Numbered from the stretch's first letter, positions 1-10,515 are shown. The stretch: DNA of 64,000 nucleotides from JAHQVI01 sp963727575 (GCA_963727575.1 CAVSIA010000034.1:1-64000); one strand, 5' to 3'. Translations and numbers: made by a program. The notes: a model not told the origin generated them from the letters alone.

Positions 1-873
1 TACTGTTCTTGCCGGCCTCGGTTGCGACCACCATTGCTGACCATGCGGCCGTCGGCGATGTCCCGGACTTCCAGAACGACAGTGCTGTGCAGAGCTTCTT
101 CGGTGTCGTGTTCGTGCTTGTAGAAGCCCTTCAGCTCGCGGCCGACCATCATGCTGGACCAGCGTCTCGGCCTTGATATCGTCGCCGAGCAGCGTGCCGA
201 CATTGCGCCCATCGTCGAGCACCGAGACCCCGTCGGAGAACTCGTAGATCTCCGCCAGCCGGTGGCTGATATAAAGGATGGCGATGCCTTCGGCGCGAGC
301 TGCCGGACCAGCGCGAACAGCAGGTTCATCTCGCGGGAGGAGAGCGGCGTCGTCGGCTCGTCCATCACCAGGATTTGCGCGTCGGCATGGAACGCGCGCG
401 CGATCTCGACGGGCTGCTGCTCGGCGATGGTCACGGCCGACAATGGTCATCGGCCCGAACGGCGGCTCGAGGCGCTCGAGCAGGCCCTCGCACCCCTCCG
501 ACATCGCCGTGCGATCCACCAAGCCGCGATTGGCTCTCGATGCCGAGAAAGATGTTCTGCGCGACGGTCAGGTTCGGCGCAAGGTCAGCTCCTGGTAGAT
601 GATCGCGATGCCCTGAATGCCTTGGCGGCATAGGATCTCCGAACGGGACCGGCTGTCCCGTCGACGTGGATGGGGCCTCCCGGTCGGCGGTGATAGGCGC
701 CCGGAGAGGATCTTCATCAGCGTCGACTTGCCGGCGCCGTTCTCGCCCATCAGCGCGAGCACCTCCCGACCAGGCCTTGAGCTGTACGTCGCTCAGCGCC
801 TTGACGCCGGGAAAGGTTTTCGAATCGAACGCATCTCAAGCGTCGGCGGCCGGTCCTTGCGCGTCTCCGTCAT
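1..873 (-). CDS. Sugar ABC transporter ATP-binding protein (RbsA/MglA/XylG type), partial and multiply frameshifted
   Basis: This would be the ATPase of a carbohydrate importer, on the cytoplasmic side of the inner membrane. A Walker A motif (GENGAGKST) is readable near 735-760, a Q-loop YQEL near 590, an IAEQQ signature-like segment near 420 (the variant typical of RbsA/MglA rather than LSGGQ), Walker B ILVMDEPTT near 365, and the switch region YISHRLAE near 270. The ATG at 873 follows GGAGG. The second ATPase half lies beyond the window. The reading frame must be changed many times, more often than in any other gene here, so it could be a true pseudogene as well as poor sequence. It lies 36 nt downstream of the ROK gene on the same strand and is probably co-transcribed. 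Confidence 0.8.
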
Positions 874-909
874 CGTCCATCATCCTCCCCACTCACTGCC
901 CTCCAAGCT

Positions 910-2125
910 CTAATGGCCGGTTAGGACTTCTCTGTTCGGGCTGAAATTCAGGTGCAGAGGCAGGATCGCCGCACCGATCGCCGCAGCCTCGGCGCCGATG
1001 CTCCCCTGCAGAAGATTGGGCGGGTCCCGCAATTCCGGCGATGCGCCAGCGCAGATCGATCGGAGGTCGTTTCGATCAGATCTCTCTATCAGCGCGGCGG
1101 GCAAATCGCTGTCGATCACCACATTGTCGATGTCGAGCAGGCGGACGGCGCCTCAAAATCGGAACGACCAGGGCGTCCGCACAATCCTCGATCCACTCCG
1201 CGACCGCCTCTCCCGCGCCCGCGAGGCTGCCTTCCAGCTCGCTCTGCGTCTTGATGGCAAAGCCGCGATGATTGAGATGCCGAAGCAGTGCGCTCACCGA
1301 CGCGCGCGACAGCAGCACGTCGTAGGGCGAATTGGGCTGCAGCGCTGACGACAGCTTCGAGGGCGCAACAGGCATCAGGCCGACGTCGCCGGCATTGCCG
1401 TGCATTCCTCTTTGGAAATCGCCTTGGGAGACGACGCCGCCGCCGATCGCGGCGCCGATGAAAAGATAGAGAAAATCGTCGATCTTGCGGCCTGCACCGC
1501 GGAACAGCTCGGCAGCCGCGGCCGCGGTGCCGTCATTCTCCACGAAGATCGGCAGATCGATTCTTGCCTCGAGATGCGCGACGAGGTCGAACGCGTTCCA
1601 GGCGCTTAGCGCCGCGGAGGAAATGCCAAGCTCTCTTTGCCAGCTTCCCATGTTGAAGGGCATCGCAATGCCGAGGCCCGCGATCCGCTTTCGCGCCGGC
1701 CCGGCAATACGGGAGCGGAAGACATCGATGCTTTCCAGGATGAAGGCGACGGCGTCCTCGGGGAGCGGCCAGCCCTGCTCCTTGCCGTGACGTTCGAGCA
1801 CCTCGCCGTGAAAGTCCACCAGCAGCGCCCGAAGCGCCCGGCGGCCGATCTTGATGCCGATGGCGTAGGCGCCGTCGGAATTCAGCGTCAGCAGAGTCGC
1901 CGGCTGCCCGCGACCGCCCGCCCGCTTGCCCAGCGTCCGGATCAGGCTCTGCTGTTCCAGCTCGCGGACGATCTGGCCCGCGGCATTATTGGTGAGCTGA
2001 GCGTAGCGCGCCAGATCGGCCTTAGAGGCTTCCCCGAGGCGCCGCAGCGCCGCGAGAATCACGCGCTCGTTGAACTGGCGGATGTTGACCGAGTTGCTGC
2101 CCTGGCCTCCTGAAGTCCGTCCCAA
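910..2125 (-). CDS. ROK family transcriptional regulator (XylR/NagC-like), one frameshift
   Basis: This is a sugar-responsive repressor. It has an N-terminal winged helix (about residues 10-75, around VILAALRRLGEASKADLARY) and a C-terminal sugar-kinase-like ROK domain (ENDGTAAAAAE, then IGGGVVSQGDFQRGMHGNAG). I chose a TTG start at 2125 because GGGAGGAG lies 8 nt upstream and the protein then begins right before the helix-turn-helix, at the usual length of about 404 residues. An ATG at 2299 would add 58 residues unlike the family. One extra base near 1130-1140 shifts the frame; skipping it restores the C-terminus down to the stop at 910. Two 21-bp palindromes upstream suggest autoregulation and control of the divergent binding-protein gene. 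Confidence 0.85.
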
Positions 2126-2210
2126 TTCGAACTCCTCCCTCAACGATGCGAGGCCTAACCAGCCCCCTTCATTGAGAGAAGTCTGCCATTGAGCGTCTGA
2201 GGCGTCAATA

Positions 2211-2231
2211 ATTAATTCACCATGAATTAAT
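2211..2231. promoter_or_regulatory. Probable ROK operator, copy 1
   Basis: This is a perfect 21-bp inverted repeat, ATTAATTCA-CCA-TGAATTAAT (one more flanking A/T pair also matches), in an AT-rich stretch that stands out from the GC-rich surroundings. It lies about 85 bp upstream of the ROK start and shares its outer ATTAAT arms and spacing with the copy at 2382-2402. Assignment to the ROK protein is by position only. Confidence 0.6.
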
Positions 2232-2381
2232 TTATTTGCCTCGGCTGTTCGCTGGTCGTCTCGGGCTCGGTCGCTCGAGAACATGCTTGTAGCCCTCACT
2301 CCTTACCTGCACCCGCAGGATCGATGACACATTACCTCGCCCTGGAAATTATTGGTTCTCAAGCCATAAATGACGCGGATA

Positions 2382-2402
2382 ATTAATTCATGATTGATTA
2401 AT
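2382..2402. promoter_or_regulatory. Probable ROK operator, copy 2
   Basis: This is an imperfect 21-bp palindrome beginning ATTAATTCAT and ending GATTAAT, the same length and outer half-sites as copy 1. It lies 160 bp before the solute-binding protein start. The centre-to-centre distance to copy 1 is 171 bp, about 16 helical turns, which could permit looping. Confidence 0.55.
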
Positions 2403-2561
2403 AGTTCAGCGCTGAATTCGCACTCAACAGATGAATAAATCGAGTTATATTTAGCTTCTTTCTCAAGCATATTTACTGTTTAATCAATAAAACACAAGCG
2501 GTAAGATGCAACGCATTTTGCGAGAGACGGCATTGCTTTTCGAGCCCGCGGGGAGGGCCTG

Positions 2562-4206
2562 ATGTCGGCACGATACCTTTGGCCGCTAGTCGTTTTGTTT
2601 TTGGGCCTCGGCGCCTACACGAGCGCAGCGGGTGAGTTCATCGAATGGCTCGACGACGGAACAGTACTCCTCAAGCTCGGCTCCAAATACGACAATGCCG
2701 TTATTAAGACGCGCCGTGAGGATATTGGAAAGCTGTTTGGCCCAGGTCAGCAGCCCTTCGCCGGCCACTCCATTACCTTGTTGACCCATGACGAAGGGGT
2801 TAAAGGCCCGATCTCCGGCCCGCTCACCGCCTTCGGCCCGGTTTTTCAGGAACTCACCGGCGGCCGCGTTACGCTCGACCGCGTTCCGATCACCGATCTT
2901 TACGCAACGGCGATGCTGGATCTGCAGCGCGGCGTCGGGCGCTATGACGCCATCGTCGTGCCGGCCTATTTCTACGGCGATCTGATCGCCGGCAACTTCA
3001 TCGCGCCGATCGATGCCATGCAGGGAACGGACAATTACCCGCATTGGACCTATGACGCAATGTCGCCTGCGCTGCGGACGCTCTACACCTGGAACGGCGT
3101 CGGCTACGGCGTGCCGAACGACGCGGACGGCCAGATCCTCTATTACCGCCGGGACGTGCTGAACAACCCCGACAATCAGGCGAACTTCAAGGCCGCCACC
3201 GGCCACGACATGCCTGTGCCGCCGACGACCTGGCAGCAAGTGCTGGAGATCGCGGCATTCTTCAATGAGAAGAACTGGGACGATCACGATCCGTATCCGG
3301 ATAGCGGCATGGTCATGCATCTGAAGCCGGGCGAGCAGGGCCATTATCATTTCACCTCGCTCGCCGCGTCCTTCGCCATCGCGCCCGGCCCATCGGTCGA
3401 TCAGCACCACAACGTGTTCTGGTTCGACCCAACCGATATGAAACCGCTGATCAACGATCCCGGCCATGTCGCCGCTTTGGAAATGATGCTCAAACTGAAC
3501 CGCACCGGTCCGATCGAGCAGATCGGCTGGCGGCTGCCGCAGGCGTGGGACTACTTCCTGCGCGGCAAGGCAGTGTTCATGTACACCTGGGGCGACCTTG
3601 GCGCGCTTGTGTCAGGACCCGGAGCGCTCGCGGGTGAAGGGCGAGTGCGCCGCGACCGTTCTGCCGCATGCGGACAAATATTGGAGCGCGGCCGATAACG
3701 GCTGGGTCGATGCCGGCGCTTCGCGCATGGTCGGCAATACGACGGGCGGTTCCTGGCACGGGGTGATTTCGAACCTCTCCAAGCAGAAGGACGTCGCCTA
3801 CGCCTATCTGTCGCTGATGGCGCTGCCTCCGGTATCGCTTTGGAATGCCGAGCATGGCTGGACCGGCATCAATCCGGGGTTCTCGTATCAGTTCCTGCCG
3901 CCTGAAGGCACGGCCAACGTTGCTGAATATATCGAGGCGGGGTGGGATCAGGCCGATGTGGAGGGCTATCTCCGCGCTTATTACAAGACGTTCAATGCGC
4001 CGACGATGCTCGACTATCTCCGGATTCGCGGAACGCCGGACTATTGGTCGGAGCTGGATTCCGAACTGGGCGCCGCGCTCGGCGGCCGCAAGACGGCAAA
4101 GCAGGCGCTCGACGATACGGCGGCTGCCTGGCGGGACATCACCGACCGGCTTGGCCGGGATGAGCAGCTAAAGGCGTATCAGGCGGCGATCGGATACAAG
4201 CCCTGA
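2562..4206 (+). CDS. ABC transporter extracellular solute-binding protein (family 1, sugar-type), one frameshift
   Basis: This is a periplasmic substrate-binding protein of about 547 residues. Residues 1-22 form a signal peptide. The body has the features of the family 1 solute-binding fold: SITLLTHDEG near the N-terminus, YDAIVVPAYF, GVGYGVPNDADGQILYYRRD, and a later WGDLGAL. An extra T in GTGTCAGG near 3610 breaks the frame; without it the sequence continues through PERSRVKGECAATVLPH to the stop at 4206. The start follows GGGAGGG. It is divergent from the ROK gene with two shared operators between them, so it is probably induced by the sugar the regulator senses. The substrate is unknown. 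No permease follows it. Confidence 0.8.
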
Positions 4207-4298
4207 CGATCTCGCCAAATCGCCCGATCAAACAAGCCTCCGGCGCCTGCTAAGCAGACGCCGGAGTAAAATCAGACAAACAATCGGAAGAACAGGCG

Positions 4299-4553
4299 TC
4301 AGGCATTGGCGCCCTTCCCTTCGGCAACCGCATGCGCAATCGCCTGGATCTCGCCCCTTGCAATGCCGATATCGGCCAGATCCCGGTCGCTCAGTGCGTC
4401 CAATTCGGCAACAGCCCGATAGTAGGCGCGCTTTTTCTCCGACCAGACCATCGCCTGGATGAAACCGCGGCGAACGACATTGATCAGACTGTTCGCCTCG
4501 GGAAGATCGTAGCCGGCGAAAGCGGGGTGCGTTTTCACATTATAGGAAGCCAT
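4299..4553 (-). CDS. DUF1127 domain small protein (YjiS-like)
   Basis: This 84-residue protein ends with the arginine- and aspartate-rich DUF1127 helix, seen here as ELDALSDRDLADIGIARGEI. Proteins of this family occur widely in Alphaproteobacteria; some have been tied to RNA turnover and phosphate or carbon metabolism, but this copy has no assigned role. The ATG at 4553 is preceded by AGAAGGAG at good spacing. A 17-bp perfect palindrome lies about 110 bp upstream. Confidence 0.85.
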   Translation of the reverse strand: MASYNVKTHPAFAGYDLPEANSLINVVRRGFIQAMVWSEKKRAYYRAVAELDALSDRDLADIGIARGEIQAIAHAVAEGKGANA

Positions 4554-4605
4554 GGCAATTCTCCTTCTGCCATTGCGGAGGCGGCAGCCTATGTTGCACC
4601 GCAAC

Positions 4606-5301
4606 CTCCATCGCTGACCTCAAATATGAAGGGTTCCTGCCGCAAAAAGAACGGACGTTTTTGCAATGCAGCATTGCATTCGCGAAGAGGTTCGCGCCGA
4701 CCGTTGAGAGGACTGCGGAAGCCAGCTCTCAACGCAAACGGCATGATGCGGGATCACGCGTGTCTGCAACGATCGGCGCGCGCGCAGCAATCGGTACTAC
4801 AGCCAAGCCCAAATCGACTTTTCGCATGAGCACGCGGACCCCTCCTCGCCATCGGGGAGCCGGATGATCTCCCCCGGCGACCGATCGAGCGCTGGCATGA
4901 AGAGCAGTCGAAGGGGTCGAACGAATGCACCGCGCGCTTCGCGTCTGCATGCCGGCGGGCGGATTCGGACCGCCGATCCCTTGCACGCCGCATTCGGCCG
5001 GCTGAAAATGTCGAAGCGGTAGACCGGATTCTTACATGGCCGACTTCTTCCTTTACCCCCAGCATACAAAGATTTCTTCGCTTCGACGGCCTGGGTATCG
5101 ATAGGGCATACCCAATCAACTCAATCCGTCGCGTGAAACAAACACGCGATATGCGCCAAACACCCAGCGACAACGTGTCGCGGATAGGGTATAAAGGGGC
5201 CTTAAGTTGGTGCGCAGCCTGATGTGATCAGCGGCTGGATTGCGTGCATTTTCACCTTAGGCGTGACGACCACGGAGCCCCGCGGGGGAGGAGGCACGTT
5301 C
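4606..5301. other. Gene-free interval with one palindrome
   Basis: No open frame here has coding character on either strand. The interval contains the palindrome at 4662-4678 and a T-arm-like hairpin on the minus strand near 4960-4980 that I could not extend into a tRNA. The right end carries the ribosome binding site of the DUF2189 gene (GGGGGAGGAGG). Confidence 0.5.
4662..4678. promoter_or_regulatory. 17-bp palindrome, possible PhaR-type operator
   Basis: TGCAATGC-A-GCATTGCA is a perfect inverted repeat. Its first 12 bases fit the TGC-rich motif I recall for PhaR of Bradyrhizobium (TGCRNYGCASMA). A second fit occurs at 6295-6306. The position upstream of the DUF1127 gene suggests it controls that gene; the regulator is inferred. 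Confidence 0.4.
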
Positions 5302-6102
5302 ATGGCTAAGGCAAAATCGAGCATCGATGCAGGCGCATATGCAGGTCCGGCCCGTCCCGGGATCCGGAAGATTTCCCCAGCCGATTTGCAGGACGTTCTG
5401 GCCAAGGGCTGGGACGATTTCAAGGCGATGCCGACCTTCGCGGTCTTCCTGGTCGTCGTCTACCCGGTGATCGGAATCGTCCTGTTCAGCGTAACCTTCG
5501 GCTACAACATGCTGTCGCTGGTTTTCCCGCTGATCGCCGGCTTCGCGCTGCTCGGCCCGGTCGCCGCAGTCGGGCTTTACGAGCTGAGCAAGCGCCGCGA
5601 GCAGGGACGCGACGTTTCTTTCCGCGCGCTAAATTTCATCCGGTCCCCGGCGATCGGCGGAATCCTCACTCTCGGTCTGGTGCTGTTCGCGATCTTCATC
5701 GCCTGGCTGGCCACGGCGCAAGCGATCTACGGCTCCATCTTCGGCAATCCGGCCCAGCCGCCGTCCTTCAGCGAATTCACGCAACAGGTGCTGAGCACCT
5801 CGTCCGGCTGGACGCTGATCGTCGTAGGCTGCGGCGTCGGCTTCCTGTTCGCCCTGGTGGTGTTCGCGATCAGCGTGGTGTCCTTTCCCATGCTGCTGGA
5901 TCGGAACGTCGGCGTTCCGACGGCCGTGGTCACATCGATCAGCGCCGTAGCCGCCAATCCGGTCACGATGACCATGTGGGGCCTCATCGTTGCCGGCGCC
6001 TTGGTGATCGGCGCCCTGCCCTGCTTCATCGGCCTGATCGTCGTCCTGCCCGTGCTCGGTCACGCGACATGGCATCTGTATCGCAAGGTCGTCGAGCACT
6101 GA
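5302..6102 (+). CDS. DUF2189 domain integral membrane protein
   Basis: This inner-membrane protein has 266 residues and about six predicted membrane spans, including FAVFLVVVYPVIGIVLFSV, MLSLVFPLIAGFALLG and a long hydrophobic C-terminal pair. The motif LAKGWDDFKAMPTFA and the phrase FALLGPVAAVGLYELSKRRE are typical of DUF2189. Function unknown. The ATG at 5302 has GGAGGAGG directly upstream; an upstream in-frame ATG at 5224 lacks one. It stands alone, with no partner within 300 bp. Confidence 0.85.
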   Translation: MAKAKSSIDAGAYAGPARPGIRKISPADLQDVLAKGWDDFKAMPTFAVFLVVVYPVIGIVLFSVTFGYNMLSLVFPLIAGFALLGPVAAVGLYELSKRREQGRDVSFRALNFIRSPAIGGILTLGLVLFAIFIAWLATAQAIYGSIFGNPAQPPSFSEFTQQVLSTSSGWTLIVVGCGVGFLFALVVFAISVVSFPMLLDRNVGVPTAVVTSISAVAANPVTMTMWGLIVAGALVIGALPCFIGLIVVLPVLGHATWHLYRKVVEH

Positions 6103-6294
6103 AACGTGGAGGTGTCCCGAATTTCTCACTGGCTTGCAGTGCCGGCAAAGGTATGATTGAATAGTTATTGAACAAGTGCCAATTTTTTGGCGCGCGTTTT
6201 GGCTAGTATCTAACATAAATGAAGCAGTCATCTCCGGCCCGGAGTTTGCGGCCAGTTCATTTTTGTCTGAAATTTGTCAGTCGTGCGCCATTGT

Positions 6295-6306
6295 TGCGGT
6301 GCAGCA
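6295..6306. promoter_or_regulatory. TGC-rich motif upstream of the cox operon
   Basis: TGCGGTGCAGCA matches the same 12-bp TGC-rich pattern as the site at 4662-4673 and lies about 110 bp before the coxM start, within the 312-bp gap 6103-6414. The rest of that gap is relatively AT-rich and shows no reading frame. The match could be chance. Confidence 0.3.
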
Positions 6307-6414
6307 ATAAAATGACCTGGATCGTTTTTAGCAGCCTGCCTAACGAAAATGTCTTCGCTGAGCAGTTTTGCTGAATTCATATTTGTGGCCTCGCGCTGTA
6401 AGGATGAATGAGCG

Positions 6415-7265
6415 ATGGTGGTGGCGCTAATACTGCTCGCGGTAGCGATCGGTTCTGTAATCTTCCATATCTTGAGCCCATGGTGGTGGACACCGATAGC
6501 TTCGAACTGGAGCTATATTGATCACACTATCATTCTCACGTTCTGGATCACCGGCGTCGTCTTCGTCGCCATTATTGCTTTCATGGCCTATTGCGTCTGG
6601 AAGTTTCGAGAGGGTTCGACGCGCGGAATACCAGCCCGAGAACACCCGGCTCGAAGTGGGGCTCACGGCTCTGACCACTCTCGGGCGTCGCCGGGATGCT
6701 CGCCCCCGGTCTGATCGTATGGGGCGATTTCGTCACGGTCCCGAAAGAGGCCACCGAATTCGAAGTCGTCGGTCAGCAGTGGCAATGGAGCTTCCGTCTC
6801 CCCGGAAAGGACGGCGCGCTCGGCACCTCCGACACCCGTAAAGTCAGCGCCGACAATACGCTGGGCCTGAACCCGAGTGATCCCAACGGGCAGGACGACG
6901 TGCTGATCTCCAGCGCCGACCTGCATCTTCAGCTCGGCAAACCGGTCAAGGTCCTGCTTCGCTCGATCGACGTGCTGCACGATTTCTACGTGCCCGAGTT
7001 CCGCGCCAAGATGGACATGGTGCCGGGCACGGTCACCTATTTCTGGTTCACGCCGACCAGGACCGGAGAGTTCGAAATTCTGTGTGCGGAGCTTTGCGGT
7101 GTCGGGCACTACATGATGCGCGGCAAGGTCGTCGTCGACGAAGAGAAGGAATATCACGCCTGGCTCGATCAGCAGCAGACCTTCGCGCAATCGATGGCAG
7201 ATGCCAGGGGTCGCGAAGCGCGCAAGATCGATGTGGCCGCAACGGAAGCCGGGGCGGGGAAGTAG
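6415..7265 (+). CDS. coxM: Cytochrome c oxidase subunit II (CoxM-like), two frameshifts
   Basis: This is subunit II of a heme-copper oxidase, which takes electrons from cytochrome c through the CuA centre on the periplasmic face. Two N-terminal membrane helices lie at about residues 1-20 and 38-62. The C-terminal cupredoxin domain carries HDFYVPEFRAKMD and the CuA ligand motif CAELCGVGHYMM (Cys-x3-Cys-x3-His-x2-Met), all intact. Two surplus bases, near 6620 and 6687, break the frame; dropping them gives about 282 continuous residues (KFREGSRRAEYQPEN, then TTLGVAGMLAPGL). It is the first gene of the oxidase operon, 59 nt before coxN. Confidence 0.9.
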
Positions 7266-7324
7266 CCGTGCCTCGATGAAACAACTCGCAGTCGCCGTGC
7301 AGTGTATGCAAAGGGGGCGTTCCA

Positions 7325-9109
7325 ATGTCCGATATCACCCATGACGCAATAGGCGTGCATGATGTTCCGCCGGCCGAAATCGAAGAGGTCGAGCTCTATC
7401 ACGCGCACAGCTGGATCACGAAATACGTCTTCTCCCAGGACGCCAAGATCATCGCCATCCAATATTCGCTGACCGCGACCGCGATCGGATTGGTGGCGCT
7501 GGTCCTGTCCTGGCTGATCCGGCTTCAGCTCGGCTTCCCGGACACATTCTCGTTCATCTCACCGGAGGCCTACTATCAGATCATCACCATGCACGGCATG
7601 ATCATGGTGATCTACCTGCTCACCGCGCTGTTCCTCGGCGGGCTTCGGCAATTACCTCATCCCGCTGATGGTCGGCGCACGGGACATGGTCTTCCCTTAC
7701 GTCAACATGCTCAGCTATTGGGTCTACCTGCTTGCCGTGCTCGTGCTGGTGGCGAGCTATTTCGTGCCGGGCGGCCCCACGGGCGCGGGCTGGACGCTCT
7801 ATCCGCCGCAGGCGATGCTGTCCGGCACGCCGGGCCATGAGTGGGGCATCATCCTGATGCTCGGCTCGCTGGCGCTGTTCATCGTCGGCTTCACCATGGG
7901 CGGCCTGAACTATGTCGTCACCGTGCTGCAGGGGCGCACGCGCGGCATGACGCTGATGCGCATGCCGCTGACGGTGTGGGGCATCTTCACCGCGACCGTC
8001 CTGGCGCTGCTGGCCTTCCCCGCGCTGTTCGTCGGCGCCGTCATGATGCTGCTCGACCGTCTGCTCGGCACCAGCTTCTTCATGCCGTCCATCGTCGAAC
8101 TGGGACAGCACCTGCAATATGGCGGCGGCAGCCCGATCCTGTTCCAGCACCTGTTCTGGTTCTTCGGCCACCCGGAAGTCTATATCGTCGCCCTGCCGGC
8201 CTTCGGCATCGTCTCCGATCTGATCTCCGTTCATGCGCGGAAGAACATCTTCGGCTATCGGATGATGGTCTGGGCGATCGTCATCATCGGTGCACTGAGC
8301 TTCATCGTGTGGGCGCACCACATGTATGTCAGCGGCATGAACCCGTATTTCGGCTTCTTCTTCGCCACCTCGACGCTGATCATCGCGGTGCCGACGGCCA
8401 TCAAGGTCTATAACTGGCTGCTGACCTTATGGAAGGGCAACATCCACCTGACGGTGCCGATGCTGTTCGCCCTCGGCTTCATCGTCACCTTCGTCAATGG
8501 CGGGCTGACCGGCCTGTTTCCTCGGCAATGTCGTCGTCGACGTGCCGCTGTCGGACACCATGTTCGTGGTCGCGCATTTCCATATGGTCATGGGCGTGGC
8601 GCCGATCCTGGTGATCTTCGGGGCGATCTACCATTGGTATCCGCTGATCACCGGGCGGATGCTCGACGATACGCTGGGCAAGTTCCACTTCTGGGTGACC
8701 TTCCTCGGCGCCTATCTGATCTACTTCCCCATGCATTATCTCGGCTTCCTGGGTGTGCCGCGCCGCTATTTCGAGCTCGGCGACACCGCGATCTATCCGG
8801 CAACCGCCGCGACGCTGAATGCCTTCATCAGCATCATGGCGTTCATGGTCGGCTTCGCCCAGATGGTGTTCCTGTTCAACCTGGCATGGAGCTATTTCAA
8901 CGGCCGGCGTGCCGAGCGCAATCCGTGGAAGGCCAATTCGCTGGAATGGCAGACGGCCGAGATGCCGCCGGGACACGGCAATTTCGGCAAGGAGCTGCCG
9001 GTCGTCTACCGCTGGCCGTATGACTTACAGCGTGCCCGGCTGCCCGGTCGACTTCATTCCGCAGAACGAGCCTGGAGGCGTAAAGAGCGCCCGGGAAGCC
9101 ATGGCATGA
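7325..9109 (+). CDS. coxN: Cytochrome c oxidase subunit I (CoxN-like), three frameshifts
   Basis: This is the catalytic subunit of an aa3-type oxidase, a 12-helix inner-membrane protein of about 593 residues. The active-site motif WFFGHPEVYIVALP (CuB His and cross-linked Tyr), the following HH in WAHHMY, and the heme ligands in VVAHFHMVMG are all present. Surplus bases near 7640 (GGCGGGCTTC), 8518 (TGTTTCC) and 9024 (GACTTAC) break the frame; without them every known motif is in one frame. The stop overlaps the coxO start (ATGA). Family and operon order resemble the alternative CoxMNOP oxidase of Bradyrhizobium. Confidence 0.92.
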
Positions 9110-9769
9110 GCTTTCTCCGTCATCTGACTGAGAAGCCCTGGATCACGGAGCCCGACTGGCCCGATGGGATCGCCCCCGGCGGAGCGATTTCCCGCCGGGC
9201 GGCGCCCTCGATCGCATTGAACTTCTTCCTCGGCATCGTCTCGATCCTGTTCCTCATGCTGATCATGGCCTATGTCGGGCGCATGGCCTTCGAGGACTGG
9301 CGGCCGGCGCCGCCGCCTTCCCTGCTTTGGCAGAACACCATCATTCTGATCCTCGCCAGCGTCGCCATGGAAGGGGCGCGGCAAGCCGCGATCCGGGATC
9401 GGCCCGACGCCCTGAAGCTTGCCCTGCTCGTGCGGCGGCGTCCTAACCGTCGCCTTCATCACCGGGCAGATCCTGGCCTGGCGGGAGCTGAGTTCGATGG
9501 CGGTCTTCGACGCCACCAATCCGGCCATCGCCTTCTTCTATCTCATAACCGGGCTGCACGCCGCTCACGTGCTGGGCGGGCTCGTCGCCTGGCTCCGCGT
9601 CCTGGACAGGCTGTGGCGCGGCGCCGAGATCGAGGCGATCCGCCAGAGCGTCCAGCTCTGCGCGCGCTACTGGCACTTTCTCCTCGGCGTCTGGCTTTTG
9701 CTGTTCTGGCTGCTGTTTTCCGGAAACGACAATCTGAACATTCTGCTGACCATTTGCGGGATTAGGTAG
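9106..9769 (+). CDS. coxO: Cytochrome c oxidase subunit III-like protein (CoxO-like), one frameshift
   Basis: This subunit III homologue of about 220 residues has several membrane helices, including IALNFFLGIVSILFLMLIM and the heptad YLITGLHAAHVLGGLVAW, whose paired histidines are usual for the family. The C-terminal RYWHFLLGVWLLLFWLLF is the normal subunit III ending. One extra base near 9430 shifts the frame before GGVLTVAFITGQ. The start overlaps the coxN stop, implying translational coupling. The operon has a second subunit III gene right after it. Confidence 0.85.
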
Positions 9770-9783
9770 ACGGGATCAAGACC

Positions 9784-10506
9784 ATGCAAGATACCGTATT
9801 GACGAGTGACGGGCAGGCCATCGTGCGGCCCGACGGAATGGAAGGTTTCGTCTCCGACTGGAGTTCCGACCAGCGGGCGTTCAAGAACGTCCCCTGGGGC
9901 AAGGCGATGATGTGGATCTTCCTCCTCAGCGACACCTTCATCTTCTCCTGCTTCCTGCTCTCCTACATGACGGTGCGCTCCTCGACCACCGTGCCGTGGC
10001 CGAATCCGAGCGAGGTCTTCGCACTGCATATCGGCGGAGCGGACATCCCGCTGATCCTGATCGCGATCATGACCTTCGTCCTGATCACCTCCAGCGGCAC
10101 CATGGCCATGGCGGTCAATTTCGGCTATCGCCGCGACCGCCGGAACACCACGATCATGCTGCTGCTGACCGCGCTGCTGGGCGCCACCTTCGTCGGCATG
10201 CAGGCCTTCGAGTGGACCAAGCTGATCCTGGAAGGCGTCCGCCCCTGGGGCAATCCCTGGGGCGCGCCGCAATTCGGATCGAGCTTCTTCATGATCACCG
10301 GCTTCCACGGCTTCCATGTGTCGATGGGCGTGCTGTTCTTGCTGGCTATGGCCCGCAAGGTCTGGCGCGGCGACTTCGACACCGGCCGGAAGGGTTTCTT
10401 CACCAGCCGGAAAGGCCAGTACGAGAACGTCGAGACGATGGGCCTCTACTGGCACTTCGTCGATCTGGTCTGGGTTTTCATTTTCGCGCTTTTCTATCTC
10501 TGGTAG
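9784..10506 (+). CDS. coxP: Cytochrome c oxidase subunit III (CoxP-like)
   Basis: This is an intact 240-residue subunit III. Helices begin at WIFLLSDTFIFSCFLLSYM, and the protein contains VGMQAFEWTKLI, the signature FFMITGFHGFHVSMGVLFLL, and the ending GLYWHFVDLVWVFIFALFYLW. It stabilises subunit I and the proton-uptake region. It is 14 nt downstream of coxO. Two adjacent subunit III-type genes are the hallmark of the CoxMNOP arrangement. Confidence 0.92.
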   Translation: MQDTVLTSDGQAIVRPDGMEGFVSDWSSDQRAFKNVPWGKAMMWIFLLSDTFIFSCFLLSYMTVRSSTTVPWPNPSEVFALHIGGADIPLILIAIMTFVLITSSGTMAMAVNFGYRRDRRNTTIMLLLTALLGATFVGMQAFEWTKLILEGVRPWGNPWGAPQFGSSFFMITGFHGFHVSMGVLFLLAMARKVWRGDFDTGRKGFFTSRKGQYENVETMGLYWHFVDLVWVFIFALFYLW

Positions 10507-10515
10507 GGGGCAGGC

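Noticed and set aside
4937..5000. tRNA-like T-arm (GGCGG-TCCGAAT-CCGCC on the minus strand)
   Set aside because: No matching acceptor, D or anticodon arms can be built around it; at most a worn relic, so no tRNA is called.
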